DNA from: Chondrilla cf. caribensis
Lineage: Eukaryota > Porifera > Demospongiae > Chondrillida > Chondrillidae
Reading direction: 5' to 3'
DNA length: 51,530 nucleotides
Assembly: GCA_964020155.1 (NCBI GenBank)
Contig: OZ026553.1
Span: forward strand, 3,257,479 to 3,309,008
Shown: piece after piece, positions 22,051 through 33,100 of the stretch
How the letters are laid out: every line of letters starts with the position of its first letter
How positions within the stretch are numbered: the stretch's first letter is position 1
The notes under the pieces: model-generated
Seen by the model: the letters and a program-made list of their open reading frames with translations, nothing else
Told to the model about the DNA's origin: nothing
Databases searched by the model: none
Program-made: the position numbers and the translations under genes

Positions 22051-24284
22051 CTGCATGAACGAATAAATAAAATTACATGACATTGTATTAGAAACACATG
22101 ATATGCAATGTATTGTACATTTTCTGGTTTCTTGGTGAATGCAAAGTCGAATCATCAAATGTACACAAGGATACATGTGTGATAAGTAACCGCACGTGTA
22201 TATACACTGAAACCAATAACGTGACACATTATACACCATACCTTGATGGTATCCCATTGAGTAGCCATAGGATGCATCCCTGGTGAACCCATACACCATC
22301 AGTCCAAAGAGCCGTCCAAACATGCTGTGCTGGAGATGATGGTATCCCTCACCCACGGACATGCGAACGACAAGGTACGTCTTGTTCGATCCAAAATCAA
22401 GGACCTGGTGAGATGTATCCTTCAGTTCAATTGGACTGCCATCTATCATTACAGGTGTGTCTAGGTATCCCCCTTTGATAACAACAGTGACAAAATGATG
22501 GAATCTGTGATCTGTTGTGTCAATGCTGATGAAAGAAACATTCCACAGTGATTTGTCGACATCAGGGACTAGCAACATAAATGGAGCCCCAATATCTTCA
22601 TTCTCTCTAGCCATACTGAACTGAGCTACAAGGACTGGTTGATTTGCTGACACACGGCAGTAACTGCTACGTTGAAGTATAAAATGGTAACTTTCCCCAG
22701 ACCCAATGGTAGCCACTTTATCAGGCACAGTTTTATCGTGGTTCATGCTATAACATTGTATGTTAATCACTGTATTGGCCCTAGCTGCAACTACTTTCAC
22801 ATGGCTCCCAGTTGTTCGGCCCAGAAATGGACTCAGGATATACTCGGTACCCCATGTTGAAGTTGGAGGGAGCTGTTCAACAAGGATGTCACACTCGCCA
22901 ACCCTACATTCAGCATCAGATTCTGTGAACCTACACTCATGCCCACTGAACATAGATAGTCCAGACGATGATGTGATTCGCGTTCCTGTCAAATCACCCA
23001 CTGATGTTATTGTAAGCGTTTCGTATTTGTCCACGATGATACTATGGGTTTTATCTCTCTCATAATACGAAGCATTCTTGCCACCAACAATAGCTGCATC
23101 TACTGATAACACAATGTCGACAGAAGTGCCATCTTGACTGCCAATAATTTGAATAATGCCGTCATGTTGCCCAGTATAGTGGGGATCGGTTGCCAAGGAA
23201 ACTGCTATATATTCTTGAGGAATACCTGGGTCAACAGGTATACTACAAAAGGCATCCACACTTTTAAATTCTTCGTTAACTCCAATCACTTCAATGGAGC
23301 AGTCAGGAGTGGCATTGATCTGACTGATAGCAAAGTCCTCAACTGGAAGTTCCAAAGTTGTGTACTTCAATGGCTCTATCTCCCCCTCAAGAGGTTCTGT
23401 TGGACTTCCCATCCTCATTACCTGGATTGAGGTCAGAACCGGAACAGACTTTGATAAGAGGTATATCTTCCTAGAGTTTCTCCTCCTGTAGTTCTTCAAG
23501 AATCCAACATAATAAATGCCTGCATGGGAGAACGGAGGTAAGCTATTTTACTAGAAGGATGTAATGCTATGTACGTACATTGTCAATCATAGCCAAAATG
23601 TCAAAGACTATGCAGGACTACACTAATTATAAAGTATTACGTACATATGTTCAACCATATTCTGAAAACAATGGTCTGTAGCGACAGCTAAAGGCAAATT
23701 ATTGAATTTTTAAGGTGCCAAACTGTCTGTTTTGCGTTTTGTGCATCACTTGTGATTTGGATAACCCGCCAAACACACTCATTGGACACAATTTTCCAAC
23801 ATGAATTGCAGATTAACAGAATCCACAGTGTGTGGAACATGGAATCTATGCATAGTCAGTAGCTGATGCAGGTGAGTGCGCATCAGCTTTACACACGCGT
23901 TAGCAATGAGAATAGGATAAATTCACTGACTTTCAAACTCCATGTCATCAGGTTCAAATTCATCACAACCTGCACCTCCATAAGAAGAATGGGGATCAGT
24001 ACAGATCCTTGAATCGTCCTCGGATCCATTTTCGGTCCAACTATGATAGACTACGCATACAAATAATTGATAAAGTTACCTCAATAGCATGATCGAGACA
24101 GCATCAATCTTTCCACCGCTTTCATAATAAATTGTAACAATCAATTACACACAATATACAAATATCAGATTCAAACATAGAACAATGAACCGAACTTACC
24201 ATCGCTCGAATCTTTCTTGGTTTGAACACACGCTGTAAAGATGATCAGGAAAGAGATTACTGACGACCCAATAGTACCAGCCAT
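22025..24284 (-). CDS. Gene B2: secreted IgGFc-binding domain protein, complete
   Basis: Complement join 24284-24200, 24050-23931, 23519-22242, 22050-22025; 502 residues. Exon 1 starts MAGTIGSSVISFLIIFTACV, a clear signal peptide. Exon 2 is a short acidic segment (SWTENGSEDDSR, CDEFEPDDMEF) starting at acceptor gcgtag and ending at donor gtcagt. Exon 3 is the whole IgGFc-binding domain: FLKNYRRRNSRKIYLLS, MFSGHECRFTESDAEC, LVEQLPPTSTWGTEY, closing YGFTRDASYGYSMGYHQG. Exon 4 is a mini-exon, VAQCDPEN stop. All introns are phase 1. No membrane segment after the signal peptide. It is transcribed divergently from gene C and convergently with A2. Role unknown beyond probable extracellular binding. 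Confidence 0.8.
22242..23519 (-). CDS. B2 exon 3: IgGFc-binding domain
   Basis: 426 codons, phase 1-1, acceptor catgcag, donor caag|gtatgg. Diverged from the A1/A2 domain but with the same blocks in the same order. Confidence 0.85.
23931..24050 (-). CDS. B2 exon 2: acidic linker
   Basis: 40 codons, phase 1-1. Chosen because only this acceptor keeps the frame open through the exon. Compare the acidic start of the spacer exon in A1/A2, which has a similar Trp-acidic-Cys layout. Confidence 0.6.
24200..24284 (-). CDS. B2 exon 1: signal peptide
   Basis: ATG complement at 24284-24282, 28 codons plus one base, donor GATG|GTAAGT. Hydrophobic core SVISFLIIFTAC with cleavage likely near ACVQ. Confidence 0.75.
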
Positions 24285-24472
24285 TTTAATAGGTAGTGAA
24301 ATAGGGAGGTAAACTATATATTAGGAACATTGCGGGTCTTCGTGTACCGCAAAGAAGCCAGAACAGTTTGTATGTGTCGCCCGAAATTGAAGCAGCCAAC
24401 AACCCGCTCCATTTTGATCAGCGTTTGCACGTGACCTAGTCAACAAAAAATGGCGCACTGCATCCAGCCATT

Positions 24473-24570
24473 AGTCTCGCGTCGCCTGGACCCGCTTCTC
24501 GCCTCCATTTTTTATGCTGACGTCATAAGGTGAAATGGAGGCGAGAAGCGGGTCTAGGCGACGCGAGACT
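24473..24570. mobile_element. 98-bp TIR element (MULE-like MITE) with 11-bp target duplication
   Basis: AGTCTCGCGTCGCC at the left and GGCGACGCGAGACT at the right pair over about 38 nt (one mismatch seen). It is flanked by the direct repeat ATCCAGCCATT on both sides. Target duplications of 8-11 bp are typical of Mutator-like elements. A palindromic TGACGTCA (24518-24525) lies in the loop. Confidence 0.88.
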
Positions 24571-25473
24571 ATCCAGCCATTGAAGCAGATTTAGAATAGA
24601 CATACGCCATGATAGCATGATGTGGGAGAGAGCGAATGAATAGATCTACAGTCTACAATGACTGCGATAACTGGGCAGCACATATTTTAACAAAAGCCAT
24701 TGATAGTGGCTTTTGTAAAGGATTGATGGATTATCTACCACGAGGAATTTGCGCGATGTCGGTTTTTGCGTCTGAAGTATCCTCCGTGATCTCACAGCTT
24801 TAAAAAGCGTTAGTGGATCTTTGGGCGCGATATATGTCATAGGCTGCATAAAAAATTCATATGTGTTATGTCCTCTCCGTACATGTGTGTGTGTGAAAAC
24901 GCAGACTGATGTGACAATGTCCTGTTCTCGACAATAATCACGACACGATTTCCTTCAGTTAGGTGAGAAAGTATGCTATGTATAATATACCCTTAATTGA
25001 GGGTCCAATCGCTATGCCTTGTTTTGTACATGCCTAGTGTTCAATGCTACGTATGTACAAATGCAGAGTATGTACAGTATGTTCAGTATGTCTATGTACG
25101 AGTGCAGTGTATGTACAAATGTATGTATATATGTATGTATCCATGTGTCTCTATTTACATCTTTGCATGTACATGCACTATATGTGCTTTGTGTGGGAAG
25201 ATTATTATTATCATATTACAACATCAACTGATTTTTGCTTTTTGCCACTCTACCACAGTGGTTCTAGCTTCAGTGCTCCATACCATTGTCTCCAGGGAGT
25301 CCACCTGTTATCGACACTTTTATCGATCTTGCTGCCGCCCACTCTTGTGCATTCTTCGAGGCATTTAAATGCCAGCCATCTCCATAAGGCTGCATAATCA
25401 GAAGCCCCACAGCTGCATTCATATCCCAGCAAAAGAAAGAATGCATTTCAGCATTCCCAGGCAAGTGTTGGCT

Positions 25474-25482
25474 TATATAAAA
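25474..25482 (+). promoter_or_regulatory. Candidate TATA box of gene C
   Basis: TATATAAAA about 160 nt upstream of the ATG at 25643. Placement allows a short 5' UTR. Not testable from sequence alone. Confidence 0.35.
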
Positions 25483-25642
25483 TACAGCACTGAACAGGGT
25501 ATATCAGTTATATCTTTATTGGTGCCACAGTGGTCTCTCTGTGACTCTTATTGGTGTGTACGGTTTTCATTGTGTAGTGTTTTCTGTTGTATTCTACTCG
25601 GCCTTTGGAACAGTTGGTGGAGTCAACAGCTGGTCCAGTGTT

Positions 25643-25724
25643 ATGCTTTGCAGTAGGAGGATTGGGTTGACCATCCTCTGTGTCATTTCTTGTATACTTC
25701 TTTCCGAACTACATTATGCTCAAG
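25643..25724 (+). CDS. C exon 1: signal peptide
   Basis: MLCSRRIGLTILCVISCILL, then SELHYAQ. Basic n-region, hydrophobic core, small residue near the end; donor caag|gtgagt, phase 1. Two further ATGs upstream in the same frame (25541) would add a long N-terminus; the 25643 start gives the better signal peptide. Confidence 0.7.
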
Positions 25725-27048
25725 GTGAGTTCTGGTGTACCAGAGTAAAGTGGAGTGGGTATATATTTGAGGTTAACAGAGCATCCATTACCTGTACAGA
25801 AACAGTGTAGTGTACACTTTAGCACTAGCTGTGATTATTCCTAGTTATGTATTGGTGGGTTGGCTAATCCTGTCAGCATGTACATGCATATATAATGAGC
25901 TCACATGGAAGGCTGGACACTACCTAACGTTTATTTCTCACTCTCTTCATATCCTACTCAATTGGGAGCTTAAAACACTACTTGTCAATAGCCACTGAAT
26001 GATTCAAGTACAGTTTGACACCCACTTACATGTAGAATTCTTAAGATAGTCTCAGTGAACTCTACTTAATGCCCCCACGTGTATGTACTGTAATTGTACA
26101 CTAACAAAATAATGTACGTAGTTTTGGTTTTACAGCATTGTCAATCTGGTTCTTGATATCAACAGTGGAGCCTTCATGTTTGGGCAGCTTTATAATCCGC
26201 CATGTTTGTAATCCAACCCAATTCCCAGGACTGTCCATGCATCACCCTAACCAATATACTGCAAAGCATCCATTATACAGCAACCCTTGTAATCTAGCAT
26301 TCTACAGGTTGCCCATTTGGTGTCAGTTTATCCAGTTTCTCTGTTCTGCTATTTTTCTTGCAGGTAAGCTATGTAGCAGTCACCTAAGGTCGTATTACAG
26401 GAACAAGAGGTCTCCACAGACAGAACAAATTGTTAGACTTTTGTTCAAGTGGCTCTCCACTGGAACAAATGGCTCCTACCCTCGACCTGAGCATGATGTT
26501 GATTCTGCTTCAGATTTGTACTCTGCGTTATCAGAACTTCAGCTAGTTTCCACGCCGAGCCAACTGGCCTACAGTAACCTCCTTCAGTCCATGTCCGACA
26601 TTGCAACATCTAGGAAAAGCAACTGTGTCCAAGGAGACTTGGCTAGACCACGGATACACCGAGTTGAATCCACCATTTCCAAACTTCAGAGGCTACTCAA
26701 GACTGAGGGGTACTCTGTAAAGATTCGAGAATACTTTAGTTACTTGATGTGCGTGGCATTTCGTTTTGGTGTGCTTGGGCCTTCTCTCAAGCAGACGTTG
26801 GATATGGGCCAAACTATGGTGTATGATGCACTGACAGAGTTTTTTGCCTCAATTATGAAGGATCCCTCTCTACTGGCACAGATTTTAGGCACGTCTTTTC
26901 TCCCACCAAGCCTCGGGATTGTGGTTAGCTTGCATTCTGATGCCAGGCAGATTGGCCACTTACAAGCCATTGCTGGCAGCCTCATTGTGGAGGCTGATGG
27001 TCTGGTTCACTTCTTTCTGTTTCAAACCATCAGTAGTACAAGTATGTG

Positions 27049-27095
<47 letters not shown>

Positions 27096-27104
27096 TTGTG
27101 TGTC

Positions 27105-27135
<31 letters not shown>

Positions 27136-27299
27136 TTGTGTGTCTGTGTGTGTGTGTGTTTGTGTGTCTGTGTGTGTGTGTGTTTGTGTGTCAGTGTGTG
27201 TCAGTGTGTGTTTGTGTGTGTGTGTCTGTCTGTGTGTGTGTGTGTGTTCGTGTGTGTGTGTGTGTGTGTGTGTGCGTGTGTGTGTGTGTTTGTGTGTGT

Positions 27300-27368
<69 letters not shown>

Positions 27369-27426
27369 TGTGTCAGTGTGTGTTTGTGTGTGTGTGTCTG
27401 TCTGTGTGTGTGTGTGTGTGTGTTCG

Positions 27427-27472
<46 letters not shown>

Positions 27473-27484
27473 TGTGTGTGTGTC

Positions 27485-27517
<33 letters not shown>

Positions 27518-28546
27518 ATGTGTGTGTGTGTTTGTGTGTTGTACAGTATTGACACACCAGTTGTATGTATTTTATCAAACTTTACATATCCTGCCTAATG
27601 TGATTCCCTCCGTATGTACATACTGGTATTCACATATGTACAGTACATATAGGATGTACATATTTATACACTCCATACATTAGGTATGGATGATGGTTTA
27701 TCAGTGTGTGCATGTATGGAAACATGTACTCCTTGAAACTTTGACCATTTTCCTCAGATCCTATACCGGAACCTTCTATGCACCGACTGTCCAATCCACC
27801 GAGATTACGCAAACTGCAAACAACAATTGATGAACTCTCAAGTATTCCCCCGGGAGGGAATTGTTCTGAGCCTTGCCTGGGCCCTCTTCTTGCCGTCATA
27901 GAACAGTCTCGTCTTCATTCCACCATTGTTCTCATGACTAGTGTCCCACCGAGTGATGCCGACCAGTTTGCCCTCGTTATGGACCTTGCAAGGCTCAAGG
28001 ACATCAAAATACACTTCATCCTCTCCAAACCTTTGTGCGGAGGCGACCTGCAGATCCACGTGGACCTGGCACAGCACACAGGAGGAGCAGTGTTGACGTC
28101 ATTTAGCAAGTTTGTGGACTTTTTCACCTTTCAACAGTCGTCAGGCATTTCAGTGAGTCCTGTGCACCTCATATTGGTATACAATAAAACTGTTTTTCTC
28201 TGTAGTGTGACCATATTTTGTCTTTTCGTCTGCTTGTGCAGCGGTTGGTATGTACAGTATTATATGCCCTACAACATTGTATATACGTATATGTACGTAC
28301 GTATATACGTATACCTTGTGTACGTGACTATAACACAACAATAGATGCGTACATAATATAATACGTACATGCAGTAAATACAGTATATGATTGCTGACAT
28401 GTTTTTATATTATATTATATACGTACGTCCATGTACATACAGTACATACTGTACCTACGTATATACACATTACACACAGTGCATGTGTGATCTGTTTGTA
28501 TGACATACAGTACACGCACGCATGCACACATACACGCGCCCACACA

Positions 28547-28622
<76 letters not shown>

Positions 28623-30127
28623 CACGCACACACACACACACATGCACGTGTGTACGTACGTATGTACTTGTATACCAGTGGTTATCAGCATTAAAGGTAC
28701 CTCTGTGTGTGTCTATTCTGTAAATGCACTGTTGCGTCCTGGATGCTAGAAGATTTTACAATTGTACAACTATTCCAAGCTGTATGTGATGTGTGTATGT
28801 ACAAATGAAGCATACTTTATGAGACTGCTCACATACTGGCACATTGTAATACAGTCGTGAATGTGATGTGTCTTTGCTTATTTGTTACGTGCCATCCGTG
28901 GAATGTATGTGATTGTCTGTTATCTTGTTGCCTGTGTGCGAGTGTTGCTTGTGTGTGAGTGTTACCTGGGGTTGTAGCATTTTTCACACTCGGTGAATTT
29001 GTGGAATGTGGTCATGTGTGACCATCGTTGCAACTGGGTTGACCGGCAACCATGTCATTTACACTGTCAGCCACACCAAAAGTCCTCTCACACCAGTGGT
29101 GTAGGATTCATGGTCCTCTAACCACCAATTTGTCGGATCTTCAGTCCTTCAACACCTAGCTATGCTATTGGGTAGTAAATACTTCAACATCAATGTTGCT
29201 CGTGTTAAATATGGCTGCACCGATTGGCCATTTGAGAAATGTCTACTCTAGATGGCCAAAATGGAATCTCAAAATGAAACCAACGTATAAAACATGTATA
29301 AAACATAATTTGTTGTACTGTATAATATGTAGGTACGTATATGTACGTATATAAAGGTGCTCACTTATGTATGTATGTAGATGGTGTACTAAAAAGTATA
29401 TTTTCAATGTACGTATGTGCTTCATGTACTTATGTACTTGCATTCATATGTCATAGCTGAATTCTTTTCTAGGGTCCTCTAACAAATGCCCCCCAGGGTA
29501 AGGGTCCGATTCAACTAGCAACAAATTGTCGCAGATTCACTGTTACCACCCTTGACGAAATGGTACTTCTTACCTTCTTCTCTGAAGTAAACCAGACTCT
29601 TCTCCTCCAAGATCCTGATGGGCAGGTCACCACTTATCAGATGAACCAGTATTTGAACATTTCCTTGGACAACCCTACCTCAGGCAACTGGGTGGCCTGT
29701 GTACATGGAGGTTCTTTTGAGTTGCTTGTCAGTTTCCCTCAGATGTACGATTCTTCTGTAGAGTATTTGCGTAGTCGGAACGGACGATTTGAAGTGGAAC
29801 CAGAGGCTTCAGGTAAGGATATGATCATAATACTGATATGCACACCTATGTATGTTGCCTACTCATACGTACGTACATACGTATGTATGTACACATATGT
29901 AACATGGGCCATTACAATGTAGACATGGACAATGTGTACAGTACGTGTATGTGTACGTGTTTCTGTTTGGGAGAATGTACTCATGGTCTGTATGTTGTCT
30001 CACCTTGAGTAAGAATCCATTTCCTGTGTTTCCTTCCTAAGGGGGATATTAACGGCATGCATCCTGATTAGCCACTTGCACATGCACACACACACACACG
30101 CACGCACGCACGCACGCACGCACGCAC

Positions 30128-30192
<65 letters not shown>

Positions 30193-33100
30193 TACACGTA
30201 CACACACATGTACACATCTGATATAGTGGCATTTCCACACATTCTTTGTATGCGTTGGTGCAGGATGTAACAGACACAAGCTAATCATCCAATCCCCACG
30301 ACATAAGCTGATTGGTTCTGAGTGTCCACTGCGTCTGCATCTTGTTCAACGAAATGGTACCATCTATGACGACATTGAACTCCTTAACTGTGGTCCCTTC
30401 CTAGAAGCACGAATGAACCTGGCTCCAATGTCACTCATCTTCAGGGTCAGTGGATGCGACGAGCATGAGAACAAATTTGAGAAGAATCTCATTGCCCCCT
30501 TCTTCAAACCAACAGTTGCCATGGTTACCATGAGACGGGCACCTTCTTCCAGAACCAGCAGAAGAAGTATAATCCTGAAGGGGGAGGAGCTTGTGACAGT
30601 GAATTACGTCATTGAGAGTTCTGAGCTGGAGGAAATTAGAGTGACGTTCAAGATAAATAAGAAGAAATTTAGTGCAAGGTACGTATGTACGTATGTACAG
30701 TACCTCAGGTGTAATTATTGCACTGGTAGATGTCTTATACCTAGATAGGATTCTACACTAGGTCACCAGTGATGTGTATACATATATTTACGTACAGTAC
30801 GTATATAGCACGTGCTTTCAGAGCACTGTATTCTACTTGGTTTGGAATATTCAATTACAAATGTGTACCCATAGGTATGTATACCCATAGGTAGCGTAGT
30901 GGAGATATAATGCTATTCTTTGGTTGCAGTGTATAATATGCCTTCTTGTATACTTTGATGTATTTCATGCATGTACATACATGTGTACATACATGCACAT
31001 TCTTGCATTGTACAGACACACACATGTACTGTACAAATACATACACCCATCAATTTTATACAAGCGCATACACCTATACATTACTGGACAAATATACATG
31101 TACTGCATAGACAGACACACATCCACATGTACATACGTACTTACACATACACACGTACATATACTGCACATGCACAGTATATGTACATACATATGCATAT
31201 ATACACATGAACATATACTGTATACGTAGACACAAGTACTGTATAGATACAGACATGTGCAGTTACTATACAAAAACGGACACATGTTCATACCTACAGA
31301 CACACACACCCGAATTTCCACACACATCTCCACTGTTTCCACATGCTCATGTGCTGTCTTTTCTATTCAGAATACGTCAATTCCCCAATGAAGTGGTAAT
31401 TCCTCCACGAGGACGCCGGATGGTGTCCTTTACATACATTACAAAAACTATTGCATCCAAAAAGAATGGTAGAGTGAGGTTTATCACTAAAGTTGTTACC
31501 AAGTCAAAGGATGTGAAATTTGGATGTGCTTTTTGGGAACATTTTCAGCTAGAGAAGGTATGTAATGTAACAGTTGAGTACTTCACGACAGTGGGACCTG
31601 TCTAGATAGTGTCTACCTGTTTAATGTGACTACCTGTGGGACCTCATGTGCATTGGAACCTGTCTAATGTGGTCACCTATGGGACCTCATGTACAATGGG
31701 ACCTGTCTAATGTGGTCAGCTATGGGACCTCATGTACAGTGGAATTGGTCTAATGTGGTCACATATGGTACCTCATTTCCTTGGCTGTATTCACACTTCT
31801 TGTGTGCGCTAATTTGCCTTTTAACCCTCCTCAGTGTACATGCATGCCCTAATTGATATACATGTGTACACTTCTCGTGTGCACTTATTTGCCTTTTAAC
31901 CCTCCCCAGTGTACATGCATGCCCTAATTGATGTACATGTGTGTATATACAGTAAAATATTGTGCTGTATATGCATCTCACATTCATGCAACTTACATGT
32001 ATATAATATTATTTATCTATGCATCATCATTCATTCATCTATTCATCTATAAGTAAACTATTATATTTGTGACCGAAAATTTATAGTAGATAGTAGATAT
32101 ATGTATGTAGCTGTGAAGGGTGGGTGTGTTTGTCTGTGGAGTTCTTAACTATAATTCCGACACTTGTTTCTCAAACATCCGCTGCAGGGCATCAACCAGT
32201 GCGGCTGCAGAAATGGCGGGAGGTGTGCGCGGATATTGGCACGTGACAGACAGACAAGAAACGAACAGTGCTTGTGTTCAAGACTGTTCACGGGACAGTT
32301 CTGTGAGGAGAGGCGATTTACTGGACAGGGTATGTCCGTGCATGAACACGTGCATTAACCTGGGATGTACTCATACACATTTCCATATACATAAGTGTAT
32401 GCATACATGCTATTGTAATTAGAACATATGTACATACGTAGTTGTCATATATACGTACGTACATACATACTTGGTAGTTTATGAGTAACTATGCATGTAC
32501 GTAATATGTTGTATGTGTTGATCCCTATATGTATGTACATATGGTACATACATGCAGATGTAGGAATTATTAACTAACTGGGTGTAATACACCTTACAGT
32601 ATACCAGCCAGGTTTCATCACAAAGTATACTAGCTAGTTGGGTTTTATTACATCGTACAATAACCAGTTGGAGTGTATACTTGATTTACATATGCATCTC
32701 GGAGATGTATGTGCACATGTACCTGTGTGGAGGTCAGCATATATCCAGGAGGATGGACAGCAGGCATGCACACACACGTGCACAAACGTAATGTTGAGTG
32801 TGTGTGTATTTTCTTTTGTCATTCATGCCAAATGTGCAGAAACACATGCTTGCATATGTAGTAGAAATACCTTCTTCTACCAACTGTGGTGTTTACCTGA
32901 TCCTCGGAGTAAAAACGGAATGGAAAACCTATGTGTTTCACTATAGGTGTGGAGTCTAGGCGGTTTTATGAATTGTACAATGCGTCTGTATGTACAGTGA
33001 ATTCTCGTTAATCCGTCACTGCTTTCTCTGCCAAACATTTTAATCTGCCGCAATGCCCAATACTATTATATTAGACAAGTACTGGTGAATATCCAGTCAA

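Larger units (their letters stand above)
24285..25642. promoter_or_regulatory. Shared divergent upstream region of B2 and C
   Basis: 1.36 kb separate the two start codons, which point away from each other. It holds a MITE at 24473-24570 with a TGACGTCA site and a TATATAAAA at 25474-25482 on the C side. No coding module was seen. Co-regulation is an inference from layout. Confidence 0.5.

Noticed and set aside
24646..24849. Short minus-strand ORF upstream of B2
   Set aside because: No homology or splice context; it lies in the divergent promoter region.
27046..27683. Long Cys/Val-rich open frames through the TG tract
   Set aside because: A (TG)n repeat is open in several frames; a splice donor precedes it and the vWA continues in a later exon.
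28405..28749. Thr/His- or Cys/Val-rich ORFs across CA repeats (also at 30000, 36722, 38523, 42743, 45584, 49617)
   Set aside because: Products of dinucleotide repeats with no conserved residues or gene context.
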